Source: Ceriagrion tenellum (taxonomy: Eukaryota; Arthropoda; Insecta; Odonata; Coenagrionidae). Taken from it: 64,000 bases of DNA. Position numbers and translations under genes: made by a program. The notes below the pieces were generated by a model. It saw nothing but the letters and a program-made list of their open reading frames with translations. It made no database searches and was not told the origin of the DNA. This document shows, in pieces, positions 21,197 to 33,110 of the stretch (position 1 is its first letter; every line of letters starts with the position of its first letter). Where the stretch lies: positions 9,162,749 through 9,226,748 of the forward strand of contig OY720638.1 in the NCBI GenBank assembly GCA_963169105.1, given 5' to 3'.

Positions 21197-24088
21197 TTAC
21201 AGCAATAAATGCTCTACACTCTCCTTGGTGAGAAGCCAAGAATGTACATTTTCCAAAAACTTTTTCACAGACTTAGAATTAGTACATGACAGGGGTAACA
21301 TATTGTATACCTTTAGCCCTACATACAAAAAACATCTTTTAAACAACGTCAAGTTAGGTTTTGGTAATGGAATATTTTTTTTACGCAGGGCAATGTGAGA
21401 AGGTAGACACTGAAATACATCAGAGTTACCACTTCTGGTATAGAAACACCGTAGAACCTTATAAATATATAGATGCCTCAATGGAAGCAAACGTAAATGA
21501 AGAAAAAGTGGGAAGGATTTTTCAAATCTGTTCTTTTTCAAAATAACACGAATAATTCTTTTTTGTAAAAACACGGCAGGTTTCAAGGAGTTTAAATAAG
21601 CGCCACCCCAACAAAAAATGCCATAACTTAGTCTGGAATGTACTAACGCGTTATAAATTATCCTAAGGAAATTTAAAGGACATTTATTTCTGATGAAATA
21701 AAAATTTGTCAATGTATTTCGCATAATATTTGTTAGATTATCAATATGTTGTTGCCACTTTAAGGATTCGTCAATGGTTACTCCCAGGTACTTCAAACTG
21801 GAAACCCGTTCAATGGGCAAACAGCTATTGCATGAATTTATCGGACAGTTTTCTTCATGATAATATAAAACCCAATCAAACTTGTACCTGTTACATAAAT
21901 TATAACACATATACTTCGTTTTAGTTACACTCATTTTCAATTTGTTGGAAGCAAACCAACGTCGCAAATTGATCAAATCTGACTGCATATCATATTTTAC
22001 ATCACCCCAGTTTAAACCTCCATAATTTAAGGCGACATCATCAGCAAATGCTGTCACATGACCTCTAAAATTGAAATTACATAGATCGTTTATATAAACT
22101 AGAAATAGGATTGGACCCAAGACAGAGCCTTGTGGAACTCCAGAAGTTATCATATTGTAATTACTATAAACATCACCAATTTTTACACACTGCATTCTCG
22201 ATGACAGGTAACTGGTAAACCATTTTAGTGGTATTCCTCGAATACCAGCCCTCTGAAGCTTAAAGGTCAGAACCATGTGATCAATGGAATCAAAAGCCTT
22301 GCTAATGTCAATGAATAGGCTGCCAGTGCGTCGATTTGAGTTTATAGCCTTGTAAACATGGGTAAAATAATTTTCTAGAGCATCTTCAGTTCCTTTTCCA
22401 CTTAAAAAACCAAACTGATTTTTGCTGAAGAAGCAGTTTTTATCGAGAAATTTAATTAATCTCGTCTTGACTAGCTTCTCTATAATTTTTGAAAATATCG
22501 ATAGCAGTGAAATTGGACGATAATTTATTATACTTGATCGATCACCTTTTTTATACAAGGGCATGACCACCGCCTTTTTCAGCTCATCAGGAAAAACACC
22601 ACTGGTAAAACTTAGATTAAATATATGTGCGAGAATAGGAGCTAATTCGTTAATAACAAGTTTCAAAAGTTCACTGTTAACGTTGTCGTAACCAGGGGCT
22701 TTGCTAGCAGGAAAAGATCTTACTAATTTGGTTATTTCAGCAGAGTCGACTGGTTCTAGGTACATGGATTCGAAGCTATGTGAATAATCACAACATTCAG
22801 CGACGAATTCATCAATGCCACTGTCATTCCTATTATTGTTACTATCGTAGGAGGAAACAAAATAGTCATTAAATGCCATAGCTATTTTGGACCGAGCAGA
22901 TGATATACTACCGTCTATTTCCAGGCAGATTTCATGGGGACTGAGTGGTATGCGGCCGGATATTTCCTTGAATATTTTCCATTGCATCTTTGAGTTTCCA
23001 TTTGCTCCTTGAAATCTGTGCAAATAGTAGTTATTAGAGGCAATCCTAAGTTCATTTTTTAATTTATTTCTACAGTTAACAAATTCCTTTGCTAAACTTA
23101 CGTTTAATGGGTGGCGCCTATGTTTCTTGAACAGATAATTTTTCCTTTCAATAAGGTTTAGAAGATGACTAGTTATCCACGGCTTTAATTTTTTTCTTGT
23201 GTCGTAATTATTGACTTTAACTCTTGATGCAGATAGAACACCTATTAGTAAGTCATGAAATAACGAAAAAGCCTTTGATGCGTTTACTTCGTTTACAACT
23301 GGACTCCAATCTACTTCAGCTATTTTTGTTTTAAAATATTCATAGTCTATCTTGGTTTTGGCAGGAGTAGTCGTTATTTTTTCTTTGCATAATGGTTCTT
23401 TCACACAAATAGAACAGCGAATTAAAGAGTGATCGGTTATCGCTTCATGAAGCACTTCTACTTGGATGTCATGCGTGCACATGTTATATAACCTAGCGAA
23501 CAGGTGATCAATGCAGGTAGCGGAGTTTCCTGTTACCCTAGTTGGCGAGTCAATCAGACACTCTAATCCTAAGGAGCTCATTAAGTTTAAGTAGTGATCA
23601 GAATCATTTGAAGGTACCATAATATTTATGTTGACATCACCAATGACAATTATATTACCTTTTAAACCATGCATAAGCGGTTGAAATTCAGATAAAAATT
23701 GTATTATCGGAAAATTTTGATCTCTATAAATAGAAATTAACTGCAATTCGAATTTTTCAAGTTTGAGAGTCACCTGAACAAAGTCAGCAGTTACAGCTTG
23801 AATTACATTAGAGAAGCAATCAATTGTACTTTGCACATAAACAATAACACCTCTAGCTCGGCTACCACTACTGCATTGGGCAAAATATTTATAACCATTT
23901 AAATTGTAATGGTGAAGTTCATGTTCATAAACCCATATTTCACTAAGTACGATTATACTCGGTAAATGAGAAAGGCCATGCAGATACGTTTCAAATAAGT
24001 CAAAGTTTGATCTGAGACTACGGATATTTTGATGGACAATACATAATCTACTGCTATGAAACATCTTACTATTTGTGTTATCTGACAT
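21197..24088 (-). CDS. LINE ORF2: AP endonuclease plus reverse transcriptase, 963 aa, open
   Basis: Encodes the nicking endonuclease and reverse transcriptase of target-primed retrotransposition. Residues 1-230 form the APE-type endonuclease, with V-H-Q-N-I-R-S (about 18-24), the metal-binding Glu in L-S-E-I-W (about 50), G-D-V-N-I-N (about 150-155) and T-D-H-S-L-I (about 218-223). The RT starts near residue 463 with K-A-P-G-Y-D-N-V-N-S. It has F-I-D-I-S-K-A-F-D with two Asp (about 592-600), S-G-V-P-Q-G-S-V-L-G-P (about 649-659) and the catalytic F-A-D-D (about 681-684). Length is normal for CR1/L2-type ORF2 and there is no internal stop, making it the best preserved long gene here. ORF1 ends 8 bases upstream of its ATG. 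Confidence 0.9.
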   Translation of the reverse strand: MSDNTNSKMFHSSRLCIVHQNIRSLRSNFDLFETYLHGLSHLPSIIVLSEIWVYEHELHHYNLNGYKYFAQCSSGSRARGVIVYVQSTIDCFSNVIQAVTADFVQVTLKLEKFELQLISIYRDQNFPIIQFLSEFQPLMHGLKGNIIVIGDVNINIMVPSNDSDHYLNLMSSLGLECLIDSPTRVTGNSATCIDHLFARLYNMCTHDIQVEVLHEAITDHSLIRCSICVKEPLCKEKITTTPAKTKIDYEYFKTKIAEVDWSPVVNEVNASKAFSLFHDLLIGVLSASRVKVNNYDTRKKLKPWITSHLLNLIERKNYLFKKHRRHPLNVSLAKEFVNCRNKLKNELRIASNNYYLHRFQGANGNSKMQWKIFKEISGRIPLSPHEICLEIDGSISSARSKIAMAFNDYFVSSYDSNNNRNDSGIDEFVAECCDYSHSFESMYLEPVDSAEITKLVRSFPASKAPGYDNVNSELLKLVINELAPILAHIFNLSFTSGVFPDELKKAVVMPLYKKGDRSSIINYRPISLLSIFSKIIEKLVKTRLIKFLDKNCFFSKNQFGFLSGKGTEDALENYFTHVYKAINSNRRTGSLFIDISKAFDSIDHMVLTFKLQRAGIRGIPLKWFTSYLSSRMQCVKIGDVYSNYNMITSGVPQGSVLGPILFLVYINDLCNFNFRGHVTAFADDVALNYGGLNWGDVKYDMQSDLINLRRWFASNKLKMSVTKTKYMCYNLCNRYKFDWVLYYHEENCPINSCNSCLPIERVSSLKYLGVTIDESLKWQQHIDNLTNIMRNTLTNFYFIRNKCPLNFLRIIYNALVHSRLSYGIFCWGGAYLNSLKPAVFLQKRIIRVILKKNRFEKSFPLFLHLRLLPLRHLYIYKVLRCFYTRSGNSDVFQCLPSHIALRKKNIPLPKPNLTLFKRCFLYVGLKVYNMLPLSCTNSKSVKKFLENVHSWLLTKESVEHLLL

Positions 24089-24096
24089 TATTAATT

Positions 24097-25024
24097 TTAT
24101 AAAAAATTTATATCGTCCAAACTCGTCAAAACAAACACTGGTTCTTTCTCAACTTTTCTCATTAAAACTTTACCTCCACGTATCCACAAATATTTGTAAC
24201 CTTTCTCATTCTTAACAGCCCTTGCAGCATGCAGCACTTTTCTCCTTCCAGGACAAAGGGCTTCATTTATGTAGAGAGGGGTGGGTGTCACATCGAGGTT
24301 CAGGTGGCGCGTTGAGAAGTCCCTCTTCACTCTTCTTTTTGCCAGTAGATCTTCCTTGATGTGCTGACGGAGGAACTTAACTATGCCCACTTTCCGACTT
24401 GGGTTTGAAGCGGTAACAGCTGTCAATGTCATCCGCTTTGACTATAACCCCCAACTCGGCCCCAATATTGCTAATTATGCTCGGAAGGTCCTCGTTTTTT
24501 TGGACTGGGTAACCGTGAATCTCGACTGAATTTGCTAAACTGCGTTGCTCAAGGTCATCGGACTGTTTTGCAAGAAGCGCAATTTGTTTCTTCAGTGATC
24601 GATTTTCACTTTCTAATGAGTCCATTCTAGCGAAGCACTCGTCGAATCGCTTACTGTGAGCCTCAAGCACCGAAGATAAATCGTCCAACCGATCATACAA
24701 TTTGTTGATCGAGTCTCCAAGATTAGCCTCTGTTGACTTTAGATCAGCTTTGATTTCTTTAAAGAGATCTAAAACTGTATCTGATGGAAAACTCTGAGAC
24801 GCGCTTTTAATCGGTGCACAAGTAAATTCACTGTTCATGCTGGATCTGCGAACCACGGTGCACTCACTGCATCGCCAAACTTGCTTGCTGGCTTTAATGG
24901 CTTCAATGTCCTGTTTAGTAAGAGGATTTTCTAAACAGTTTCCATGGAATTTGTTCCCACAATCGGAGCACTCCAATACTACTGTGTTACGCACTAACTT
25001 AGAGCAAATTTTGCAAGAACTCAT
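24097..25024 (-). CDS. LINE ORF1: PHD finger and coiled-coil protein, one frameshift
   Basis: RNA-binding accessory protein of the LINE particle. The first 53 residues carry a PHD-type zinc finger: C-K-I-C, C-S-D-C, F-H-G-N-C, then W-R-C-S-E-C. Around residues 85-155 a charged, Leu-rich stretch looks like a coiled coil. Then V-E-I-H-G-Y-P begins the conserved domain seen in ORF1 of CR1-like LINEs (to S-C-Y-R-F-K-P). The frame breaks near 24380-24400, where the second open frame takes over (R-K-V-G-I-V-K-F-L-R onwards to the stop at 24097). The shift is the only visible defect. It could be decay or an assembly error. Confidence 0.8.
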
Positions 25025-25110
25025 TTCGGTAACACGCTTTCACGAGCCAGTAAGCACAAAATACACTTAGCAAAGCATAACCTTGAGTCGAGTCGACATA
25101 TGCCTACAAC

Positions 25111-25301
25111 ATCGTCTGCTACGATGCCATTGGAAACCGAATACAGAAAACCTCCCATTTCCCATGAATACTACATACAAGTGTCGATGGGGTAACTCCT
25201 GGGTATAAATGACAGTTCCAAAGCTTATATTTGTCTCCGTTAATCACAAATGGACGTAATGACATATGTCAGGAATACCTTAAATATCGTCTGCTACGAT
25301 G
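25111..25301 (-). repeat. Duplicated hairpin in LINE 5' region
   Basis: The 16-mer ATCGTCTGCTACGATG occurs at 25111-25126 and 25286-25301, 175 bases apart, with similar surroundings (ACATATG before, AAACCGAA after). Each can fold with CATCGT pairing to ACGATG. Tandem 5' repeats often carry the internal promoter of LINEs, so this may be the promoter unit. No expression evidence exists. Confidence 0.45.
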
Positions 25302-26528
25302 TCGAATAAAACCGAACACCCACTGACCGTGTCCATTGCTCATTCCAAGTAGTTTCAATCGCCGTCATAGAATTTGCTGGTTGCAAATGTTCTTTCTTTT
25401 TCTTCAATGGTCCTCAATAATTTACATATGTACGCAATAATGGATATCGCAAATGCATGCAATTTCGTTTTCTCCAATACTAATTGTGAGCATGGCCTGA
25501 CGAAAAGAGACCAAGGACACGGATGGCAACCAGTTAGCCATCACATTGTATCATATTTCATCACAAATAACTGTTCGGACCTGTGGATTACAGATGATAA
25601 ATGCAATAATGAAATGCAAAAGCTGCCCATAACATGTAGTGTACTCCTTGCGAAAAGAACTCTACGGCAAATGGCCAACATTTTTTTAGCAGATCACCAT
25701 TTTCAGCCATAAACATTCATTACAATGCACCAATAATCATTAATTTTAACGAACTCTTAATTGAAAATAGAGGCGGTCAATCCCTCATGAGGCTCATCCC
25801 TACAAGGCCAAAGCTAAAAGTATGCATAAAATCGAACGCAGTCGACTGATGCAGAGGATAAATACGTTCAACACCAAGGAACTTTGGGAAAGACAATAAT
25901 ATTAGTAGCTGTTTAGATGTCTTATTTATTCTGTTTTGGCAGCGAAATGCAGAGCACCATGTCATTTTTCACGCGCAGATGGCCGCTCGCGGCACTCTCC
26001 TTATTTCCCCAATTTACGCTATAAAACGCGAGACTCCGGCACTTGTGTTGATTTTGGAGGCAGCCACAAGCACGTTTTATTTGCTAAAATCCTCGATGGA
26101 CTCAATACATCCACAACTGAGCCACAACAAAGCCACGAAAGTCGCCAGATTTCAATGCTTTTGCATAGGATCACCCAATGTTTTCATAATCACAACATGG
26201 CTAAATGCGCAAAATTCGGCCTCAATTCTCCCCGCTGGAGAGAGCTTTAAGGCTACTCTGTGCTGTGAACAGAAGTAGAGAAAGTAAGCAGCGAAAAAGG
26301 TTTTACAATGTAGTGATCGGTTGGAAAACATAACGCACTACTGCGTGCATCTATTTTAATTCGGTAAAAACGTAACGTCCACATAAGCGGCGGCTGATCT
26401 TGGCAGGATACACGTAAATTTTCGTAATTTTTTTTCCGTAGATGAAAAGGTCTCCAAGGGCCGGATGTGAGGGCCTCGCGGGCCGCATCTGGCCCGCGGG
26501 CCGTAGTTTGGAGACCCCTGACGTAGAA

Positions 26529-29463
26529 GAACACATATCGGGAAGCAAGGCCATTTGCAACTAAATCGTCTCGAAATCTTGATGGGAATTTTATGAGCAA
26601 GTAAAATAAATGGGAAGCTCCTCTACGAATCCCGAATGCTATGATGGTGGACTTATTGAACGCTCCAAGGTAGCGAGGAGGCCCATCGTATCGCCCACTG
26701 GAGTCTCCTCCATTGATCGTACGGAAAGAGGAGGAGGGGAGAGGGAGCATAAACGAGTCGCTCTGAAACAGGACTCGTCACGGGAAAAGGGCCGTTTGCG
26801 CTGAAGTGGAATCCAATGACGACGGACGGTCGGCTCTTCAGCGGACTTGACAACGATGACATGGAAATGATAGTAATGCCTCCATGTAATCTTAAGTTTT
26901 GTTCAATTATCATTGTACTAATATCTGTTTTCATTCAGCCACAATGAAGTTAATAATTATATAAAAATTAGGCGCTTATAGCGAATGTGACAAAAGTAAT
27001 TTGAGCGAAAATGTGATTCAATGTGCGGCTTTGCGGTTATTGGTTTACTTCCCAATGCCAATAAACCAATATACCTACGTGTTGGGTAATTCATCATGAA
27101 TATTTTAAATTTGCGTGAGGACATGCCGCTAAAATACCAGACTTTCAAACATGGCTAGCGATCGCATAAGCTAACATATTATTTACTGTAAGACGCTAAA
27201 TAAATAGGTTTCATGGCTTTCTGGTCGTTTACTTGGCTCTCCTCGTTCCATAAGCTCCCCTCGCCTGGGTCTGCTGTCAGAGACGCCTGGCAGTTGAATC
27301 CGCGTAACTCAGAGGAGTCGTTTGGGCGGTCATAGCATTCACTTCATAGTCAATGCAGCTACGAGAGGCTTTCAAGTATTGGACTCATTGAATTTATTTA
27401 TTCGCAATATTTTTCATTTCTTTTTCGCTAAAATAACCCAGTGCCTCACTCCATTTAGCAAACGCCTTGCTCTGAACACCAAGTATGTCATGCTCTCATT
27501 AGTCGTAACCATCTAAAACAAATGAAATAAGACATCCTTGGGTTAAGAAATAGCATTATTCCTCACTAATTTCTCAAATTGTAGAGTGTAGAAATGACAT
27601 TAGGATAAGTAGTAAATAGTAAATAAAAAACGTTAACCTAGACACGATTCCTTTCTGCACGTAGCCATGAGCGCTGGTTGTGGTGATCGGATCAAGAGCC
27701 AAATCATGAGCGTCCATCATTTTTTGAGGACCTTTATGGCTAAGCTGATGGGAAAAAGAGAGTCTCCGACAAAATCTCTTCGGCTGAGGAGGAGAAATGT
27801 TGAACCCACACACAAAGAGTGTTTTTTAAGACAGAGAACAATGCTTGAGGCAAAAACAGCGGGTGGCCTTGTGAACAACATTATGAAAACTTTGACACAT
27901 TATCAAATGCGCAAATAATTGGTTGTAATCTACGACATTATTACAAATAGTATTACAGGCTATGGGTGAAAGGGCTGTAAGAATGTTATTTCGATAATTT
28001 CACTGCGCCCTATCGCCTGCACCGGAACCCGAAGTCGCAAGCGCGGTGTACCTGCAACTTGTGGCCTAAAATGAGTATGATGGAGAAGGGGCAACTTTAT
28101 CTTACTATCTACCATTATCAAGCGGTTCAAAAAATCAAGGGATTCGCCAATTCATCGGAAATCCATGTGCTTAGATCTGCAGAGATTGATACTATTAGAA
28201 TTTAGCTCCACTCACATGAGTGAGTCACAGCATCTGTTCCAGAAATTTTACAAGGCGGAAGTAATAACAAGAACTCGAAGCACTAGGGCCTTCTTTGTGA
28301 ATTTTAAATAAATTTAAGATGATCTTTCCTTTTATTCATTTTTACTGATGATAGAATTAGGATTTGAAAAACTTAAAATAAAAAGAAAACTGGAAACTAA
28401 GAAAATTTTGATGAATTAGGAATGAGAGGAGAATTTGTCATTTGATTTTACATCAAATAAGTGAAAAGCTAATTACTTCATGCATCGGTTATATATTTTG
28501 TGGCTTCAAATATTTTGTACGTTTAGTGTAAGCAATGTTATAATGAATATGTTGAAAATTTTCATGACGTAATGAGAGTTTTTAAATGTAAAACGTCGGT
28601 AAAACTTATGCTTGGATTTTAATTCAAAAAGTTGCGAGTATTAAGGGACTTCAATTTGAAGTTTGGGTCATCTTTTCAGTTATTTTAATTCGATTAGAGG
28701 TAAAATAATATGAATGGAAATACCATTAATATTAACAATCTACAGTCCAAAGTCGTGCATTTCTTATTTTTATCAAATTTTCACTCATTTTGGAAAAAAT
28801 ACTTGACGTTTTAAAACGTAAAAGTTACTTGTAATTATTACGAATGCCACCGTGGAAATTAAAATAAAATTAGTTCATACTATGTATCAGTGAATTATTT
28901 AGGAAAGTGAAGCAGTTTCTTACATTAATGTATGTTTCTATAAGTCTTGATTTACTTTCATTAAGTCACGATTATCTTGAAATGCAAGTCAATTCACTCC
29001 TGAATGGTTTATCTGCTTTTCTCTCGAAAAATAAAATGACGAAGAGCAGGAAGACCTCGAAGTGACTCGAACACATTCAGCTTGTCGCTGGGCACAATGA
29101 CATAAAAAGTATTATCATTAGAATGTTCTATAGATTATCATTCACAGACTTACTGGGTATCGGTCAGGAAGAGTAATTTAATGCCCAACGTCTAATATAG
29201 ATTTTGGAAATGCTGATACATTCTAGGAAACAATCAGTTTAAAGCAAGATCTGAAGGTGAAATGAAGAGAAAACCAGATGCTGAAAAACTAGAATGAATC
29301 TGTTCATTAAACTACACGTAATTTAATTGAAACACAAATAAGGTAAAATACTGAAAGAAGCTATCCATAAAAATTCTAAACACACAAAAGGTTAATGTAC
29401 CTCAAAGACCCTGAGGGCGTATCATCAAAAGCGACAAAAACAAGTAGAATTTCAAGGGCATGT
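26529..29463. other. No gene seen
   Basis: AT-rich DNA between two elements. Open frames at 26653-26934, 27574-27813 and 27667-27918 have no recognisable content. 28000-29450 has no long open frame. Confidence 0.5.
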
Positions 29464-29471
29464 ATGCACAA

Positions 29472-30137
29472 TAGGGTGGCGCTTATTTTTCAGAATTGAG
29501 AAAAGTTATGTTTTCCAGCACTCAAAATGATCGTCGCGGAGTGCTAATCAACGCGTTGAAGTTCCGCGAGTGTTGGTTATCGATAACCAATGCCCCAAGG
29601 GCCCTGAATACAACGAAACTACTGTCGGTGCAAAAATCATGTAGACTCGAGTTTGGACACTGATTAAAAACGAGCCGTGGTACCTATATGAATGCGAGTT
29701 ACACCAAATTTTAGCTTGTTTTATTTTGCGTTTAACCGCGGTTGCCGATTATTTTTACATTACAGTCTCCATTTTTTATTCCGGTGAGAATTAAAAAGTG
29801 CCGGTCTTTTACCATTTTCGAACGGAGCGCTCTCTTTGATATGTAATTGAGAAGAAAATTGAAGCGAAATCGTAATAAACCTGTAGTAATGTATAGGAAA
29901 AACATATTTAAATGTATCCATAAACGTTCAGTTCTCTCTAATTTGTCATAATAAGTTATTATTAAGTTAATGAAACAACTTTTTCTTGGTTATGAAAAGT
30001 AGCAGAAGCAAGAACTTGGTCTTGTTTTGAAGCTTTTTACAGAAGTATTTAATAACAATTACTATCGTAAACCCATATTGTGATATCCATTTTTAGTGAG
30101 TTAATAAAAAACCGAGTATTTTAGCGGGCCCAAGCCA
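29472..30137 (+). repeat. Left arm of the foldback element
   Basis: About 665 bp of inverted-repeat arm. Landmarks shared with the right arm include GTTATGTTTTCC near the end, GCCCCAAGGGCCC (about 29592), TAGACTCGAGTTTGGAC (about 29642), CGGAGCGCTCTCTTTGA (about 29823) and GAGTATTTTAGCGGGC (about 30114). Similarity continues inward at lower level into a GCC-rich stretch to about 30250. Confidence 0.8.
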
Positions 30138-30945
30138 GCGGTGAGGCGGCAGTCTTCGCGAGAGGGGTGGTGAAAGTTTGAGCCTAGACCGGTGCGCCGC
30201 CGCCGATGGATTTTGTGCGGCGCGCCGCAGATAGAGCCGCTGCAGCGGTCCCCCATGTCGGCGCGGCGGCGCGCGCCGCCATATGCGGCCATGCACGAAT
30301 CATTGCCTCTAGAGCATGGCTTCTGTATTCGATTACACTAATTTTTGCTGACTCCTCATCATTGTATTTCATAACTTTGTCAAACTTTACTCACCACAGT
30401 TACACATATATCCGTGCAGCAGTATTAAAAGTCTTTCCTTAATAGCGACAGTTATCCGTGCGTTTAGGGAGGGAACCATCTTCAAAGACTTCGAGATATC
30501 TTTTTAAGCTTTTCCGCTAGTTTGCACGCTAGGGCAGTATCCGGTGTATTTAAATAAAAAATTCGTATTTCATTCTTTTTTCAAGCATCCTCTCTCATTG
30601 GAATTGTAGCATTTGTAGGCTATATCAAAATGTTAATTATACACAGTAAAATACCTTTGTTCTACTCCATGTTTTAAAGTATAGCGCCACTTTAATTCAG
30701 CCCAAGTTGAGGCTTGAGGGTACCGAGTGGAGACCGCGGAAACTCTTTATCTGCTACGTCCTCATTAAGGGCCATGCGCCAGCGTGGGTCCTCATTTTAA
30801 ATGTCTCCGAGCTCAGAGTTTTGGACCTTATGTCGCCCTCAGAGCCTTTAGCTCGATCCCACCCACCAGGTGGGTGAAGGTATGGAACGAGCTAGAGCAA
30901 TAGAAACTCCTGCAAGCGGGTATGTTTCAGCATTGTATGTGACTT

Positions 30946-32300
30946 TTAAAAGTAATTTCTTATAAGTATTCTACCGGTAAAAGATAGGTTTAGGTGACAG
31001 CCAGAGAATCTCCTTCTGGTTTTCTTCACTTTTAGGGTTCTATCTCCCTTTAGTACCACCATTTTTGCCTCAGCATACGATATACCGTTCTCCATCCGTC
31101 CAAGAAACCAATTCTCCTTTTTTACCTTTCCCTGCTTGCCCAAAATTCTTCTCTCCATCACGCTGTTGTGCAGCTCACTTCCACAAGACATCTACTCTAC
31201 TTATCCCAGATTTCATTCAGAAGTTTCTTCATTTTCGGGATAGGAATAAGCACTCTGGCCATACTCCTTCCTCGTAAATCCATTAAATTAGTTTAGCTTG
31301 CCTAACATTTTTACTTAAATTAATTAGCAACTCCGAAGGTATGTTCTACACTCCTACAGCTTCTCTTGCTTTCATAACTTTCAATGCTTTCTCTTTTTCA
31401 CCGTAGAGTATCATTGGACCGAAGTTATCCTCATCTAGTATTCCTTGATCCTTCACATCTAAATTAGTTTATCTACTATCGCTGTCTACGATCGCTCTTC
31501 CACGTATTCTCTCTACCTACCTTGACTATCTTCTTGCTCGATTAATATCCTACCTGCTCTGCTCTTAACATTTGGTACCGTTTTTCCTCTCTCCCCGCCC
31601 GATAGCAATTTTATTTTATCACAAAACGCACCCTTTTCCCATCTTATTGCAACTTATCCATCTCCTCGCAGTGCCGTTTCCACCAGTTTTCCTTCGCCCG
31701 ATTGGTTATTCACTGAAGTTGATGATTATACTCATTGTGCTTCGTCTTACCTAGTTCAGTGTTGGCATTTTTCACCTCCTTCTCTCCTCTATTTTCCCAA
31801 TCATTTCTTGCGTAACCCACTGCTCCTTAACCCCCTCGTTTCGAGTTATCCTTTCGTTTTTTCCGCCTCTCTTAATATGCCTGTATGTATATTCTCCCAT
31901 GTTTTCTCCATTCCCTTTGCTTCACTTATGTTCCATTCCACTTGCTCTTGGAATTCCCTTCTTTTTTCCCCTACCAAAGCTTCAAAGTTCAATCTGTTTA
32001 TCCACCAACTTCTTTAACTCTGCGATCACATATCATCATAACTAAGTTAAGATTCAAGCCTCCATTCAAACAAAATTCAACTGCCTTCTCGTCCTGATCA
32101 TTTCTCGTTCCTAATCCATACCCTCCCACTTCATACCCATCTCTCTCTTCCCCCACCACTGCTTTCCAGACACCCATAACTATTAGATTTCTCTTGTCCG
32201 GGAACTCTCTGATTATCTCCTCTAGCTGTTTATAAAGCCCATCCACCTCTTAATACCCATGGTTGCCTGTGGGCATGTACACCTGGGCTGTAGCGAAAGT
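30946..32300 (-). pseudogene. LINE fragment of the CFDP2-like (RTE-type) lineage
   Basis: On the minus strand a decayed endonuclease segment (32246-31998) reads N-L-I-V-M-G-V-W-K-A-V-V-G, then G-G-Y-G-L-G-T-R-N. It jumps directly to L-N-L-V-M-M, so the middle of the endonuclease has been lost. Then come Q-V-E-W-N-I-S-E-A-K-G, H-T-G-I-L-R-E-A-E-K (about 31880) and, near 31300-31440, D-N-F-G-P-M-I-L followed by N-I-P-S-E-L-L. That order is the linker and start of RT of the lineage that gave craniofacial development protein 2-like endonucleases. There are many stops and frameshifts. The open frame 31191-30946 may be its continuation. It is debris inside the foldback element. Confidence 0.65.
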
Positions 32301-32959
32301 TGTTGAGCGTACTTTTATTTCAACCACTCGTATGCTGTCGCTCTGTTCAATGTTTACTACCCTCCTCCCCAATTTTGCGTTCAATACTATAGCTACCCCA
32401 CGTTGACTCTCATCCCCACCACTATTGATTACCCTGTAACTATCACTGCAATAGTCTCCGCTGTCCTTCCATCACTCCTCGCACAGCTCCAAGGCATCCA
32501 CGCCCTCTAGGACAATATGTCAAACTGTTTGGATGCAGGGACTGTTTTAGCCGAGAAGGCCACTGGGGCGTTTCGGTTGTCACTCGGCTAGCAGCGATTC
32601 TTTTATGATTTATGACTAGAGGCAGTATTTATAAATGGGTCAAATAAAATTGTAACAATTGTATGTAATTTGGTGTTGCTTACATAGATAAAGACCTTAG
32701 CATGATTTTTCTCATCAACGACCAGATATGCTTTGGCCTGTATGTTCGGTGTTTCCGATGACAGATGAAATTGTTCCTTATAGTACTGGAAAAAAAATCT
32801 CCCCGCAAAGAAAACATCATATATTATTTTACAGTATTGGTAGCACACTCACAGTGCAGTACGTAGTTCATTACTCACCCCTTCCCACCACCATTGAGAT
32901 GACTATCACTAGTCATAAATCATAAAAGCATCGATACCAGCAGAGTGGTAACCAAAACA

Positions 32960-33110
32960 TTCCTGCGGCGAAACGCCCCTGATCTCAAACGGCATCGCCT
33001 AATCATCCCTGCGCCAAAACAGCTTCGCCCATTCATACCTGTGCCCAAATGACCTGCGCAAAAATGGCTCGCGCCAAAACGACCGCGCCCAAACCGGCGC
33101 ACTCCCGCAC
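32960..33110. repeat. Degenerate minisatellite, CGCCAAAACG-type unit
   Basis: About seven imperfect units of roughly 18-22 bases built on C-G-C-C-(A)AAA-C-G with AxCATxCCTG spacers. The minus-strand open frame over it (33102-32920) reads as a Gly/Arg/Phe repeat and is a by-product of the tandem structure. Confidence 0.6.

Larger units (their letters stand above)
20940..25330 (-). mobile_element. Non-LTR retrotransposon (CR1/L2-like) with PHD-type ORF1
   Basis: A nearly full-length LINE on the minus strand: 5' region (about 25025-25330), ORF1, 8 bases of spacer, ORF2, then a 3' region ending in a TAA/ATT-type microsatellite (20945-20970). A short terminal microsatellite instead of poly(A) is usual in CR1/L2-type elements. 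It interrupts the hAT element. The exact 5' boundary and target duplication were not found, so the right coordinate is approximate. Confidence 0.75.
18191..26520 (-). mobile_element. hAT element (Charlie-like) with TIRs and 8-bp TSD, split by a LINE
   Basis: The left end starts CAGGGGTCTCCAAACT at 18191 and the right end carries the exact reverse complement at 26505-26520. The bases ACGTAGAG (18183-18190) and ACGTAGAA (26521-26528) flank it, matching at 7 of 8 positions, the target duplication length of hAT elements. The transposase pseudogene reads on the minus strand from 20181. The LINE at about 20940-25330 lies inside, upstream of the transposase start. Without it the hAT copy would be about 4 kb. 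Both ends are preserved, which is unusual given how broken the gene is. Confidence 0.85.

Noticed and set aside
30093..30372. Overlapping Arg/Ala-rich minus-strand frames
   Set aside because: They arise from the GCC-rich inner part of the foldback arm and are not conserved in the opposite arm.
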